A DNA stretch of 64,000 nucleotides from Bacillus thuringiensis (GTDB taxonomy: Bacteria; Bacillota; Bacilli; Bacillales; Bacillaceae_G): the NCBI RefSeq assembly GCF_022095615.2, contig NZ_CP155559.1, positions 5,051,501 through 5,115,500 on the forward strand. Reading direction: 5' to 3'. The first letter of the stretch is position 1. Each line of letters opens with the position of its first letter. The notes under the pieces were generated by a model, which saw nothing but the letters and a program-made list of their open reading frames with translations, was not told where the DNA came from and made no database searches. The position numbers were made by a program, and so were the translations under genes. This document shows, in pieces, positions 36,740 through 46,495 of this stretch.

Positions 36740-37552
36740 TTATGCTTTTTTACGTAATTGATTATTAATCATCATTAAATCGTATGTTAAACAAATTGGC
36801 TTACAATTTACTGGACATGGAACGATTTGAGCTTCAATCTCAAATACGTTACGAAGTGTTTCACTCGTCATCACTTCGTCTGGCGTTCCTTGTTTCATTA
36901 ACTTACCTGCTTTTAATGCAATCATATGATCTGAAAAACGAGAAGCATGGTTTAAATCATGGATAACCATAACAATCGTTCTACCTTCTTCTTCATTTAA
37001 CTTTTTCAATAAGTTTAATACTTCTAATTGATGCGCCATATCTAAGTACGTTGTCGGTTCATCTAATACAAGTAATTCTGTTCCTTGTGCAAGAGCCATC
37101 GCAATCCATACGCGTTGACGTTGCCCACCTGATAACGCCTCTGCTGGACGATTTGCGAATTCTGTCATTCCCGTCACTTCAAGTGCCCAATGAATGTAAC
37201 GATAATCCTCTTCTTTCAACGTTCCAAATCCTTTTTGATGAGGAAAGCGTCCATATGAAACAAGCTCAAACACAGTAAGGCCAGTTGGCACTTCTGCAGT
37301 CTGTGGTAAAATCGCCATTTTCTTTGCGATTTCTTTCGTTGGTTGTTTCTCAATTGCTTTTCCGTCAAGGTAAACAGTACCTTTTTTCGCCTTCAAAATA
37401 CGAGAAGCCGTTTTTAATAATGTGGACTTCCCACAACCATTTGGTCCAATAATTGTTGTAATTTTCCCTTCCGGAATTTCAACTGTTAATCCATCAATAA
37501 TTAACCCTTCATTATAGCCAACAGATACCGCATCAACCGCTAAAGTTGCCAT
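36740..37552 (-). CDS. Siderophore ABC transporter ATP-binding protein (FecE/YusV-like)
   Basis: 270 residues. Walker A is GPNGCGKSTLLK, the signature is LSGGQRQR, and Walker B is LLVLDEPTTYLDMAHQ, followed by the H-loop VIHDLNHA. All are typical of FepC/FecE-type iron importers. The C-terminus carries CPVNCKP, an unusual two-cysteine motif seen in some members. It is the third gene of the operon, 15 bp after the second permease gene. Confidence 0.93.
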   Translation of the reverse strand: MATLAVDAVSVGYNEGLIIDGLTVEIPEGKITTIIGPNGCGKSTLLKTASRILKAKKGTVYLDGKAIEKQPTKEIAKKMAILPQTAEVPTGLTVFELVSYGRFPHQKGFGTLKEEDYRYIHWALEVTGMTEFANRPAEALSGGQRQRVWIAMALAQGTELLVLDEPTTYLDMAHQLEVLNLLKKLNEEEGRTIVMVIHDLNHASRFSDHMIALKAGKLMKQGTPDEVMTSETLRNVFEIEAQIVPCPVNCKPICLTYDLMMINNQLRKKA

Positions 37553-37567
37553 ACAAAAAGCCTCCCT

Positions 37568-38584
37568 TTATTTTGTCCTCATAAGTAAGTATATGAAATA
37601 TGGTGCACCAATTACAGAAATAACAAGACCGACCGGTATTTCTGAAGTTGTTAACACACTTCTTGAAATTACGTCTGCGAATAAAAGTAAAAACGTCCCT
37701 ATTAGTGCAGCAGTAGGCAGCATAATTTGATGTTTACCACCAACAAGACGCCTCGCCAAATGCGGAGCCATTAAACCGATAAAACCAATTCCTCCGGCAA
37801 CAGCGACAGATGCACCAGCTAAACAAACTGCAATAAATAATAATTTACGTCTTTCTTTTTCTACATTTACACCAAGGCCAACAGCTGTAGAGTCGCCTAG
37901 GTTCATTACATTTAATATGTGCGCCTTACTAATAGCAAGTGGCAAGAAAATAACCATCCATGGAAGTACACTTAGCACGAACTTCCAATCTGTGCCCCAC
38001 AAACTTCCTGCTAACCAAATCGTCGCAAAACGGAAATCGTTAGATGTCATCTTCATAGAAAAAATTAAACTAACAGCACCAAACCCAGCTGCAACAGCGA
38101 TACCAACTAGTATTAATCTCGTTGATGAAACGCCGTCTTTCCATGCTAGTAAATAAATAATAACTGCTGCTAATATCGCACCAACTAACGCGAAGAATGG
38201 AAGGATAAATACAGATAAAAATGTACCAGTCCCAACTTTCCCGAAGAAAAAGTAGACGAATATAACAACTGTTAATCCCGCTCCAGCGTTAATACCGATA
38301 ATACCTGGATCAGCAAGTGGATTTCGTGATAACCCTTGCAAAATCGCACCTGACATCGCTAAAGCAGATCCGACTAATATAGCAATAACCATGCGTGGCA
38401 TACGGAATTCAAATAAAATAACAGACTGATCGTCAGCCCCAAGTCCAACCAATGACTTCAATACGTCCATTGGTGGTATTTTAAATGTCCCTGTATTTAA
38501 ACTTACTAAAAATACAGTAACGATTAATCCTACTAAAATTGTTAAAACCGAAACGTTCTTTTTTGTTAAGACACTTGTCCTCAC
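37568..38584 (-). CDS. Siderophore ABC transporter permease, FecCD family
   Basis: 338 residues with nine or ten membrane helices. FecCD motifs are FRMPRMVIAILVGSALAMSGAILQG (split here across the helix), RNPLADPGIIGINAGA and GFIGLMAPHLARRLVG. Its start overlaps the first permease gene by 4 bp; the two form the heterodimeric channel. Confidence 0.94.
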   Translation of the reverse strand: MRTSVLTKKNVSVLTILVGLIVTVFLVSLNTGTFKIPPMDVLKSLVGLGADDQSVILFEFRMPRMVIAILVGSALAMSGAILQGLSRNPLADPGIIGINAGAGLTVVIFVYFFFGKVGTGTFLSVFILPFFALVGAILAAVIIYLLAWKDGVSSTRLILVGIAVAAGFGAVSLIFSMKMTSNDFRFATIWLAGSLWGTDWKFVLSVLPWMVIFLPLAISKAHILNVMNLGDSTAVGLGVNVEKERRKLLFIAVCLAGASVAVAGGIGFIGLMAPHLARRLVGGKHQIMLPTAALIGTFLLLFADVISRSVLTTSEIPVGLVISVIGAPYFIYLLMRTK

Positions 38585-39636
38585 ATTTTCCCTCTCCCTT
38601 CGTTACGTGCTAAGTAGAGGAAGAATGGAACCCCAATTAGCGCTGTAATTGCTCCAATTGGCGTTTCAAACGGCGGATTAATAACGCGAGATAACATATC
38701 TGCACATTCAATTAACAGTCCGCCTAAGACCGCAGAACATGGAATAACCCATCTATAGTCTGAGCCTACGAGGAAACGAGTCATATGTGGGATTACAAGA
38801 CCAACAAATCCAACCGATCCTGCCATAGAAACTGCAGAACCTGTTAACACAAGAACAAGTACTGTTCCGATAAATTTAATTAATGTCGTATTTTGACCAA
38901 GTCCAATCGCAATTTCTTCACCGAAGCTTAAAATTGTAATATACCTCGACATTATAATCGCAATAAAGAGACAAACAAGACCAATCGGTACTAACATATT
39001 AATACTTTCCCATTTCACTCCAGCAACTCCGCCTGCATTCCACATACTCACCTCTTGGGCAAGGTTGAAATATAACGCAATTCCAGATGAAATGGCCCCT
39101 AATAAAGCACTAATTGCCGCTCCTGCTAAAGCTAACTTCACAGGCGTTAATCCACCTGGTGAAGAAGACCCAACACCATATACAATGGCCGCTCCAAACG
39201 CTGCTCCAATAAAAGATGCGATAACGAACATTAAATAAGGTGAATTAGGGAAGAATGCATACATAATTGCAATCCCAAATACAGCCCCATCTGTAATCCC
39301 CATTAATGATGGAGAAGCAAGTGGATTTCGCGTCATACCTTGCATAATTGCCCCCGATACCGCTAAAAAGGCACCTGCAACTACGCCCCCTATTGCTCTA
39401 GGCATGCGAAGTTCTTGAATTACGTTATGATGCGTAATAGAACCGTCAAACTGAAACACAGCTTGCCATACAGTCTTTAAACTAATATCTGCCGCTCCAA
39501 ACGAAATAGAAACTGCCATGCTTAAAGCTAACAAAATTGTACCTACTATTAAAATAATAGAAGCAATGAGCGGTCTGCTCTTAATCTCTTTAACATTCAC
39601 ATCTTGCTGTTCTATACTCCTTGCGCTCGCTTCCAT
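38581..39636 (-). CDS. Siderophore ABC transporter permease, FecCD family
   Basis: 351 residues, first gene of the importer operon. It has an N-terminal cytoplasmic tail of about 25 residues, then nine or ten membrane helices with RMPRAIGGVVAGAFLAVSGA, RNPLASPSLMGITDGA and GFVGLVIPHMTRFLVG. A Fur box lies 92 bp upstream, so transcription should rise when iron is low. Confidence 0.94.
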   Translation of the reverse strand: MEASARSIEQQDVNVKEIKSRPLIASIILIVGTILLALSMAVSISFGAADISLKTVWQAVFQFDGSITHHNVIQELRMPRAIGGVVAGAFLAVSGAIMQGMTRNPLASPSLMGITDGAVFGIAIMYAFFPNSPYLMFVIASFIGAAFGAAIVYGVGSSSPGGLTPVKLALAGAAISALLGAISSGIALYFNLAQEVSMWNAGGVAGVKWESINMLVPIGLVCLFIAIIMSRYITILSFGEEIAIGLGQNTTLIKFIGTVLVLVLTGSAVSMAGSVGFVGLVIPHMTRFLVGSDYRWVIPCSAVLGGLLIECADMLSRVINPPFETPIGAITALIGVPFFLYLARNEGRGKM

Positions 39637-39913
39637 CCCTCAACCATCCTAACCAACAACATATATTTAATGAAATGAAATTTATTCTCAAATAGTAATA
39701 AAAAAATTAGATGAATTGTTCTTTTCCTGATAATGATTCTCAGAATCAGACACCTTCTATTCTACCTATCGCTTTAAAAGACTGTCAACCATTATTTTGA
39801 AATACAAATTTATATAAATTGAAATTTGAATGAATAGATAATGCCCCTCCTTCATTGAATGTTAATCTACTCAATTGTATTTTCGTAGAATAACTCATTC
39901 CTCTTATGGGCAT
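39637..39913. other. Intergenic region holding the siderophore operon promoter
   Basis: About 280 bp, AT-rich, containing the Fur box at 39728-39748. No further gene is visible. Confidence 0.6.
39728..39748. promoter_or_regulatory. Fur box
   Basis: Two overlapping 7-1-7 repeats: TGATAATGATTCTCA (39728-39742; one mismatch to TGATAATNATTATCA) and the perfect TGATTCT-C-AGAATCA (39734-39748). The 6-bp offset is the classic Bacillus Fur layout. Confidence 0.85.
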
Positions 39914-39950
39914 AAAAAAAGAAGAGTAATCTGTTCACTCTTCTTTTTCT
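39914..39950. terminator. Terminator of the DUF1450 gene
   Basis: AAAGAAGAGT / ACTCTTCTTT with flanking A and T runs. Confidence 0.85.
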
Positions 39951-40174
39951 TACTTATTTAGCTTTGCTTCAATTTTTACAATTAATTCATCTTCCGTTGG
40001 AGCCGCAACTGGACGATTATTTACAAATGCGAATGATTTTTTACGACCAGGGCCACAGTAAGACTGACACGCAACTTCAATCGTTGCACATGAATCTACT
40101 TTTTTCAACTTCGGAATCAATGTTTTAACGTTCGTTGCCTGACAATCATCACACACACGAAATTCGTTCCCCAT
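39950..40174 (-). CDS. DUF1450 family small protein
   Basis: 74 residues with four conserved cysteines: CDDC near the N-terminus, a middle Cys, and CQSYCGPGR near residue 40. This is the DUF1450 (YuzB-type) pattern and suggests metal or Fe-S binding. No function is known. It is monocistronic between the siderophore operon and rsfA. Confidence 0.85.
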   Translation of the reverse strand: MGNEFRVCDDCQATNVKTLIPKLKKVDSCATIEVACQSYCGPGRKKSFAFVNNRPVAAPTEDELIVKIEAKLNK

Positions 40175-40390
40175 TATATAACACTTCCTCTATTTTAAAC
40201 TTTTCTCAAGTACATTTAAAAATAAACACTAAATGGTATTTTACCGCTCTTTGAAGCTCGTTGCAAGTTTCCCTATAAAGCTCTTTCTTCATATAATGCT
40301 ACATATTTATATGTTCTCCTACAGAAGCTTACGTCATTCTTGGCAAAATTTATACCTTTCATCGAAATCTACCATATTTTTAAAAGCTTT

Positions 40391-40420
40391 GTATAAAAGC
40401 TCATTTTTTTGCCCATTATA
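40391..40420 (+). promoter_or_regulatory. Forespore (sigma-F/G type) promoter of rsfA
   Basis: GTATA (40391-40395) and CATTATA (40414-40420) are separated by 18 bp, matching the sigma-G consensus GHATR-N18-CATXHTA and close to that of sigma-F. It lies 38 bp before the rsfA start. Confidence 0.6.
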
Positions 40421-40458
40421 AAAATAGGAAGTTCATAAAAAGAAAGGGAGTTGAATCT

Positions 40459-41151
40459 ATGAAAGTAAGACAAGATGCTTGGACAGATGAGGATGATTTA
40501 TTACTTGCTGAAACCGTACTTCGTCACGTTCGAGAAGGAAGTACTCAATTAAATGCATTTGAAGAAGTGGGTGATCAATTAAATCGTACATCGGCTGCCT
40601 GTGGTTTCCGTTGGAATGCTGTTGTTCGCTATAGCTATGAACAAGCTCTTCAACTAGCAAAAAAACATCGTAAAGATAAAATGCGTGCTGCAAGCGGTGA
40701 ACAAGCTAAAAAACGTTTACTTTATACACCACCAGCTTCAGATTCGATAACTGACTATGAAGAATTCGTGCAAGAGGAATCAATTGTACAATATAAAGAA
40801 GCTATTCCATATCAAGAACCTACTGTTCCTGCTGCAAAAGGCTCTATGACAATGCAAGATGTTATTTATTTTTTACAAACAGTCGGATCTTCAAATATAA
40901 AAGTAACAGCTCTTGAAAACGAGAATACGAGATTGAAACAAGAAATTAAATCACAAATCCTTCGAAATGAAGAACTAGAAAAGAAACTAGAAAAATTAGA
41001 AGCACAATCTCATACTGTACAAGAAGATTACGAAACACTTATGAACATTATGAACCGCGCTCGTAAGTTGGCAGTCATGGATGACGAAGAACGTTCTCAA
41101 ACATCTTTCCGAATGGATCGAAACGGTAATTTAGAAAAAATCGCAGAATAA
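40459..41151 (+). CDS. rsfA: RsfA family prespore transcriptional regulator
   Basis: 230 residues. An N-terminal Myb/SANT-like DNA-binding domain (1-60) reads [20 protein letters not shown] and [16 protein letters not shown]. The middle linker is acidic, and a coiled coil (about 150-200) precedes a C-terminal segment [10 protein letters not shown]. In B. subtilis RsfA is made in the forespore and modulates sigma-F-dependent genes. AAAGGGAG precedes the start, and a sigma-F/G-type promoter is seen upstream. Confidence 0.92.
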   Translation: MKVRQDAWTDEDDLLLAETVLRHVREGSTQLNAFEEVGDQLNRTSAACGFRWNAVVRYSYEQALQLAKKHRKDKMRAASGEQAKKRLLYTPPASDSITDYEEFVQEESIVQYKEAIPYQEPTVPAAKGSMTMQDVIYFLQTVGSSNIKVTALENENTRLKQEIKSQILRNEELEKKLEKLEAQSHTVQEDYETLMNIMNRARKLAVMDDEERSQTSFRMDRNGNLEKIAE

Positions 41152-41178
41152 AAAGGATGCATTACATGCATCCTTTTT
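41150..41178. terminator. Bidirectional terminator
   Basis: AAAAAGGATGCAT / ATGCATCCTTTTT with a 3-nt loop. Confidence 0.92.
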
Positions 41179-41179
41179 A

Positions 41180-41770
41180 TTATTTCACTTCCACCATATG
41201 TGCTTCTTCTATGTTAGAACCTTTCTTTATATCTGGGAAAATCTTTTCCTTTGGATTTTCTTTAAAGGCTGCTAATCCAATCGTTTTTACCGGTTCATTT
41301 ATCTTTGTATATTCGGCATCACTAACAACCGCATACATATCTGTATATTTACGTGCATCACCGATTACTACATTACCTTCATACTTCATTTTCTTTCCAT
41401 CAATTACTACATCTTTTTGTTCCTCTTTAGCGAATACTACTCCCACTTCATCTGAAACAGATGGCAATGCTTTAATTGGTTCCACATCTTCTTTTACTAC
41501 CTTTTTCAGCATGTTTTCTTTTACCATTTTTTCAGCTGTTGTTTTATTCATAATTAAAACCTTTTTCTCATTGACAGTACCTAGTTTTGCTTCAAATTTA
41601 CTTTGGGATTCAATTTTATCTTTATATTGATCCATTGTTTTTTGAACGCCAGTTTCATCTCCGTACATAACAACGCCCTTTGCTTGTGGTGCAATCATAT
41701 CCATAATAGAACAACCACTAAATACAGCAGCTGACATAATCGCTACGAGTCCTAATTTCACTTTTTTCAT
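41180..41770 (-). CDS. Putative lipoprotein of unknown function
   Basis: 196 residues from the ATG at 41770, preceded by AGGAGGAATACAA. The signal ends in the lipobox VFSGC (Cys near residue 20). The mature part is Lys-rich with repeated KKVLIMNKTTAEKMVKE-like helices and a C-terminal beta-rich stretch. It is presumably attached to the outer face of the membrane. I do not recognise a functional family. Confidence 0.82.
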   Translation of the reverse strand: MKKVKLGLVAIMSAAVFSGCSIMDMIAPQAKGVVMYGDETGVQKTMDQYKDKIESQSKFEAKLGTVNEKKVLIMNKTTAEKMVKENMLKKVVKEDVEPIKALPSVSDEVGVVFAKEEQKDVVIDGKKMKYEGNVVIGDARKYTDMYAVVSDAEYTKINEPVKTIGLAAFKENPKEKIFPDIKKGSNIEEAHMVEVK

Positions 41771-41945
41771 TTGTATTCCTCCTGAAATCATAATTACATT
41801 TCTTAGTTTAACCACCGCAGCTAGTTTAACCAATTCACTTTCCTTACAACAACCTTACAATTCAGTAAGGTTCCCTCTTAAAAACTAATTTCATTATTTT
41901 TTGCTATAATAGAGATTGTCATTTTAAAGATAAGGGGTTAGTTAT

Positions 41946-42791
41946 ATGAGCAATTCCCGTTCCATTTTATCTCAGCCAGAGTGGCGTATTGTAGATCAGT
42001 CTAGTTTGGGACCAACATTCCATGCATTGCAGTCATTCGCAATGGATGACACACTGTGCACAAGCATTGGAAATGGTCAATCAGCTGCAACAATGCGTTC
42101 TTGGGTTCATCACAATACAATTGTTCTTGGCATTCAAGATTCACGCCTACCACACTTGGAAGAAGGTATTTCCTTTTTACAAGAAAACAACTTCAATGTT
42201 ATCGTTCGTAATTCCGGTGGACTTGCAGTCGTACTTGATGAAGGGGTTTTAAACGTATCACTTTTATTCCAAGAGACGGAAAAAGGTATCGATATTGATC
42301 TTGGATACGATACAATGTGGCATTTAATTAAGGAAATGTTAAACGATTACGATGTTACAATCGAGGCAAAAGAAATTGTTGGTTCTTACTGTCCTGGTAG
42401 CTATGACTTAAGTATTCGCAATCAAAAATTTGCTGGCATTTCACAGCGCCGTATTCGCGGCGGTGTCGCTGTCCAAATTTATCTTTGTGCTACAGGAAGT
42501 GGCTCTGAACGTGCCTCACTCGTTCGTGATTTCTACAACCTAGCAATCCAAGGAGAAGAAACACGCTTTACGTATCCTGAAATTGTACCGAGTACGATGG
42601 CTTCACTTTCAGAATTACTTGGCGAAACCATTACAGTACAAGATTTAATGATGCGCCTTTTAAAAACACTGCAGCAATTCGCTCCAAAGTTAACACCATC
42701 TCAATTAACAGTAGATGAAGTTCCTTTATATGAGACGAATTTACAACGTATTATTGATCGTAACAATAAAGCACTTGGCTTAGAAAAATAA
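41946..42791 (+). CDS. lipL: Octanoyl-[GcvH]:protein N-octanoyltransferase
   Basis: 281 residues, the length of B. subtilis LipL. It moves octanoyl groups from GcvH to E2 subunits in lipoate assembly. The BPL/LPL fold has [18 protein letters not shown], the nucleophilic Cys in [10 protein letters not shown], and the conserved Lys in [20 protein letters not shown]. Position between the rsfA and pta genes matches ywfL in B. subtilis. Confidence 0.93.
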   Translation: MSNSRSILSQPEWRIVDQSSLGPTFHALQSFAMDDTLCTSIGNGQSAATMRSWVHHNTIVLGIQDSRLPHLEEGISFLQENNFNVIVRNSGGLAVVLDEGVLNVSLLFQETEKGIDIDLGYDTMWHLIKEMLNDYDVTIEAKEIVGSYCPGSYDLSIRNQKFAGISQRRIRGGVAVQIYLCATGSGSERASLVRDFYNLAIQGEETRFTYPEIVPSTMASLSELLGETITVQDLMMRLLKTLQQFAPKLTPSQLTVDEVPLYETNLQRIIDRNNKALGLEK

Positions 42792-42820
42792 AGACCGTCG
42801 CTATAATAGCGACGGTCTTT
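42791..42820. terminator. Bidirectional terminator
   Basis: AAGACCGTCGCTAT / ATAGCGACGGTCTT with a 1-nt gap, between convergent lipL and pta. Confidence 0.9.
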
Positions 42821-42839
42821 ATTTCAATTCATTATAGAA

Positions 42840-43811
42840 TTAAAGTGCTTGAGCTGCTGTAATTAAAGCTAACTTGTACACTTCTTCTTCGTTACATCCG
42901 CGAGACAGGTCATTTACAGGCATATTTAAACCTTGTAAGATTGGTCCTACTGCTTCGAAGTTACCTAAACGTTGAGCAATTTTGTAGCCAATATTACCAG
43001 CTTCTAAGCTTGGGAATACGAATACGTTAGCATCACCTTGAATTGTAGAACCTGGAGCTTTTTTCTCAGCTACAGATGGTACGAATGCAGCATCGAATTG
43101 GAATTCTCCATCTAAAGTTAATTCAGGAGCCATTTCTTTTGCAATGCGAGTTGCTTCTACAACTTTTTCTGTTTCTGGAGATTTCGCAGAACCTTTTGTA
43201 GAGAAGCTTAACATAGCAACGCGTGGATCAATACCGAATAGTTCAGCAGTTTTCGCACTTTCGATACCAATTTCAGCTAAATCTTGGCTGTTTGGTGCAA
43301 TGTTAATTGCACAATCAGCGAATACATATTTCTCCTCTTCACGTACCATGATGAATACGCCAGAAGTTTTTGTAACGCCTGGTTTTGTTTTAATGATTTG
43401 AAGTGCTGGACGAACTGTATCAGCTGTAGAATGAGCTGCACCACTTACTAAACCGTGTGCTTTGCCCATGTATACAAGCATTGTACCGAAGTAGTTTTCG
43501 TCTTTAAGGATTTTGCGAGCGTCTTCTTCAGTTGCTTTACCTTTACGGCGTTCAACGAAAGATGCTACCATTGCATCCATTTCTTCGTATGTAGCTGGGT
43601 CGTAAATATCAACGCCTGCTAATGTTAAATTCATGCTAGCAGCTTTTGCGCTAATTTCTTCTTTATTACCAACTAAGATTGGTTTTACTAACTCTTCTTT
43701 TGCTAAACGCTCTGCAGCGCCTAAAATTCTTTCATCAGTTCCTTCAGGAAGTACGATAGAAATGCCTTTTCCTTGAACTTTTTCTTTTACTGTTGTAAAT
43801 AAGTTGCTCAC
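42840..43811 (-). CDS. pta: Phosphate acetyltransferase
   Basis: 323 residues, converts acetyl-CoA and phosphate to acetyl phosphate in overflow metabolism. PTA motifs include IVLPEGTDERILGAAERL, GMLVYMGKAHGLVSGAAHSTADTVRPALQII (in two parts) and FVFPSLEAGNIGYKIAQRLG. It is monocistronic. No convincing cre site was found upstream although CcpA activates pta in B. subtilis. Confidence 0.96.
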   Translation of the reverse strand: MSNLFTTVKEKVQGKGISIVLPEGTDERILGAAERLAKEELVKPILVGNKEEISAKAASMNLTLAGVDIYDPATYEEMDAMVASFVERRKGKATEEDARKILKDENYFGTMLVYMGKAHGLVSGAAHSTADTVRPALQIIKTKPGVTKTSGVFIMVREEEKYVFADCAINIAPNSQDLAEIGIESAKTAELFGIDPRVAMLSFSTKGSAKSPETEKVVEATRIAKEMAPELTLDGEFQFDAAFVPSVAEKKAPGSTIQGDANVFVFPSLEAGNIGYKIAQRLGNFEAVGPILQGLNMPVNDLSRGCNEEEVYKLALITAAQAL

Positions 43812-44036
43812 GAATAAACCCTCCTACATATGTTAAAAAACTCTATCTTTAAGAATACTGCTTTTCCTCTATATTTTAAACTTATAGCTCCCAAAAAATA
43901 GATAAAATGAAAATGATTATATTTTCATAAAATTCAGCCTAAAAATAAAGTCCCTTTAAGCCTTGTCTCCTCCTATTTTAAAGCAAATTTAAATGTGACA
44001 ATTTTATGCGCCAAGGTTTTATATAGATGATTTTAA

Positions 44037-44055
44037 AACTATATATGCTATAGTT
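44037..44055. promoter_or_regulatory. Palindrome overlapping the hemQ extended -10
   Basis: AACTATA-TATGC-TATAGTT is a perfect 7-5-7 inverted repeat. TGCTATAGT inside it fits an extended -10, 36 bp before the hemQ start. A repressor operator is possible; no regulator is assigned. Confidence 0.35.
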
Positions 44056-44090
44056 AACGTGTAAAACTATCATTAACTGAGGTGAATAGA

Positions 44091-44834
44091 ATGAGTGAAG
44101 CAACAACAACGTTAGATGGCTGGTATTGTTTACATGATTTACGTTCTATTGATTGGGCTGCATGGAAAACATTATCTAGCGACGAACGCGGACAAGCTGT
44201 GTCTGAATTTTTAAATGTCGTTGAAAAATGGAACAAAGTATCTACTGCGAAAAAAGGCAGTCATGCAATGTATACTGTTGTTGGCCAAAAAGCTGATATT
44301 ATGCTTATGATTTTACGTCCAACAATGGAAGAGTTAAATGAAATTGAGACAGAATTGAATAAAACAACATTAGCTGAATATATGGTTCCTGCATACTCTT
44401 ACGTATCTGTTGTTGAACTAAGCAACTACCTTCCAGCTGATGAAGATCCATATCAAAACCCACAAATCTTAGCTCGCTTATATCCAGAACTACCAAAGGC
44501 AAATCACATTTGCTTCTATCCAATGGACAAGCGCCGCCAAGGTGATGATAACTGGTACATGCTTCCTATGGAAGAACGTAAAAAAATGATGTACAGTCAT
44601 AGTAAAATCGGTCGCCAGTACGCAGGTAAAGTACGCCAAGTTATTTCAGGATCAGTTGGATTCGATGATTTTGAGTGGGGCGTAACATTATTCGCTGACG
44701 ATGTTCTTCAATTTAAAAAACTTATATATGAAATGCGCTTCGATGAAGTAAGTGCTCGTTATGGTGAATTCGGAACATTTTTCGTTGGGAACATTTTACC
44801 AGACGAAAAGGTAGAGAAATTTTTACACATATAA
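44091..44834 (+). CDS. hemQ: Coproheme decarboxylase (HemQ)
   Basis: 247 residues from the ATG at 44091, preceded by GAGGTGA; the upstream GTG at 44082 overlaps that site. This chlorite-dismutase-fold enzyme converts coproheme to heme b in the Gram-positive pathway. Relevant residues are Tyr in [16 protein letters not shown] and the heme-ligand His in [16 protein letters not shown]. It corresponds to B. subtilis YwfI, next to pta. Confidence 0.94.
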   Translation: MSEATTTLDGWYCLHDLRSIDWAAWKTLSSDERGQAVSEFLNVVEKWNKVSTAKKGSHAMYTVVGQKADIMLMILRPTMEELNEIETELNKTTLAEYMVPAYSYVSVVELSNYLPADEDPYQNPQILARLYPELPKANHICFYPMDKRRQGDDNWYMLPMEERKKMMYSHSKIGRQYAGKVRQVISGSVGFDDFEWGVTLFADDVLQFKKLIYEMRFDEVSARYGEFGTFFVGNILPDEKVEKFLHI

Positions 44835-44848
44835 AGTGAAACTTTAAT

Positions 44849-44941
44849 CAGCCCTCACCAATCGGGCTTTTACGGGCAGTTGATACCCCTCCTAACTTCT
44901 TTGCTTTCACTGAATTGCGAGGTAGGAATCTTACTGCCCGT
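44849..44941. repeat. Structured intergenic element after hemQ, candidate dispersed repeat
   Basis: AGCCC/GGGCT with TTTTA (44850-44871) may end hemQ. It is followed by a 70-bp element bounded by ACGGGCAGT (44872-44880) and ACTGCCCGT (44933-44941), with further internal pairing of CCCCTCCT and AGGTAGGA. I recall similar sequences scattered in B. cereus-group genomes, but there is only one copy in this window. Confidence 0.4.
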
Positions 44942-44959
44942 TAATGCGGAGTAAATCGT

Positions 44960-44990
44960 AAAAAGGGAACGAATTTCGTTCCTTTTTTTA
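44960..44990 (+). terminator. Terminator before the D,D-carboxypeptidase gene
   Basis: GGAACGAA / TTCGTTCC followed by TTTTTTT. The rest of the gap to 45156 shows no gene. Confidence 0.8.
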
Positions 44991-45156
44991 TTATCCTCTA
45001 TATTTCTCCTCAAAAAACTTCTTTCCTCTGCAAATTTGAACAAAAATCGACAAATCCCTTTCAAATTCCTTACAAAATTGTAACCTTTCTATATCCAAAT
45101 TTATGCTAAAATGGTACGAGCTACATGCTAATAACGATGCGAAGGTGATAATCTAT

Positions 45157-46428
45157 ATGAAGAAAATCTTGTCTATTTTACTAGTACTTTTATTGTCAAT
45201 TTCTTCCTTAGGAGTAACAACATCCCATGCGGAAGAAAAAATAAACATTGAGGCAGCCGCTGCACTTCTATTTGATGCAGATACAGGAAAAATACTGCAT
45301 GAACAAAATCCAGATGAATTACTAGCTATCGCTAGTATGTCAAAATTAATTGTTGTTTATGCTGTATTAGAAGCAATTAAAGAAGGAAAAACCACTTGGG
45401 ATACAAAGGTAAACATTTCTGATTACGCGTATGAAGTTTCACGTAATAATGAATTCTCTAACGTTCCGTTTGAAAAGGGACGTCAATATACTGTAAGAGA
45501 ATTATATCATTCTATCGTTATCTTCTCTGCAAACGGATCTAGTATTGCCTTAGCAGAACTTCTTGCAGGAAGTGAGAAAAACTTCTTAAATCTTGCAAAT
45601 GAACATGCAAAAAAACTAGGGTTAAAGAAATATAAATTTGTAAACGCTACTGGGTTAAATAACGCTGACTTAAAGGGAAAACATCCTGAAGGAACGGATC
45701 CGAATGGAGAAAATTCCATGTCAGCTCGCGATATGGGTATGCTTTCAAAAGCAATAATTACAAAGTATCCAGAAATGCTAGAGGATACAAAACAAAGATT
45801 TAGAAACTTCCCAGATAATCATCCGAAACCAATTCGTATGGAAAACTGGAACTGGATGTTACCAGGTGCCGCTTTCTCTTATGAAGGAACAGATGGTTTA
45901 AAAACAGGAAGTTCTGATACAGCTGGATACGGATTTACTATTACTGCTAAACGTGGTGATGTACGTCTTATTTCAGTTATTATTAAAACAAAATCAATGG
46001 ATGAGCGCTTCACAGAATCTCGTGAATTAATCGAATACGGGTTTAATAATTTCGAAAAACAAAAGCTAAAAGTGAATAAAAACAATACAATTTCTGTAGT
46101 AAAAGGGAAAGAAGATCAAGTAACTGTTGCACCGGAAAAAGAAATAACAGTAATTGCAAAAAAAGGTAGCAAAGATCCTTATAAAATTGGGACTGAAGTA
46201 GATAAATCTCTTGCTGAAGATGGACATTTAGTTGCTCCTATTAAGAAAGGTGCCAAAGTAGGCTCAATTACTTTAGAATCAACTGATAAGTATGGTTTCT
46301 TAGACGGTAGTAAAAGTATGAAAGTTACTGCAAAAACGACAGAAGAAGTTGAAAAAGCAAATTGGTTCGTATTAACAATGCGCTCTATTGGTGATTTCTT
46401 CTCAAACTTATGGTCTAAAGTATTTTAA
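45157..46428 (+). CDS. Serine D-Ala-D-Ala carboxypeptidase (PBP5/S11 family)
   Basis: 423 residues from the ATG at 45157, preceded by GAAGGTGAT; the ATG at 45103 lies upstream of that site. A signal peptide (1-27, ending TSHA) precedes the S11 catalytic domain with SMSK (active Ser), SANGSS (SxN) and LKTGSS (KTG). A PBP5 C-terminal beta domain (about 290-390) and an amphipathic membrane-binding helix (NWFVLTMRSIGDFFSNLW) follow. It trims stem peptides of peptidoglycan. It resembles DacA/DacF; which paralogue is unclear. Confidence 0.93.
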   Translation: MKKILSILLVLLLSISSLGVTTSHAEEKINIEAAAALLFDADTGKILHEQNPDELLAIASMSKLIVVYAVLEAIKEGKTTWDTKVNISDYAYEVSRNNEFSNVPFEKGRQYTVRELYHSIVIFSANGSSIALAELLAGSEKNFLNLANEHAKKLGLKKYKFVNATGLNNADLKGKHPEGTDPNGENSMSARDMGMLSKAIITKYPEMLEDTKQRFRNFPDNHPKPIRMENWNWMLPGAAFSYEGTDGLKTGSSDTAGYGFTITAKRGDVRLISVIIKTKSMDERFTESRELIEYGFNNFEKQKLKVNKNNTISVVKGKEDQVTVAPEKEITVIAKKGSKDPYKIGTEVDKSLAEDGHLVAPIKKGAKVGSITLESTDKYGFLDGSKSMKVTAKTTEEVEKANWFVLTMRSIGDFFSNLWSKVF

Positions 46429-46434
46429 TGATGA

Positions 46435-46460
46435 AAAGCTAGCTCACGCTAGCTTTCTTT
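46435..46460 (+). terminator. Terminator of the carboxypeptidase gene
   Basis: AAAGCTAGC / GCTAGCTTT with a 4-nt loop and a T-rich tail. Confidence 0.8.
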
Positions 46461-46495
46461 ATTTTCCTCTCTCCATGTAAAACTTCGTTTGGTTG

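Noticed and set aside
43908..43927. Possible cre (CcpA) site upstream of pta
   Set aside because: TGAAAATGATTATA lacks the central CG and the final CA of the consensus.
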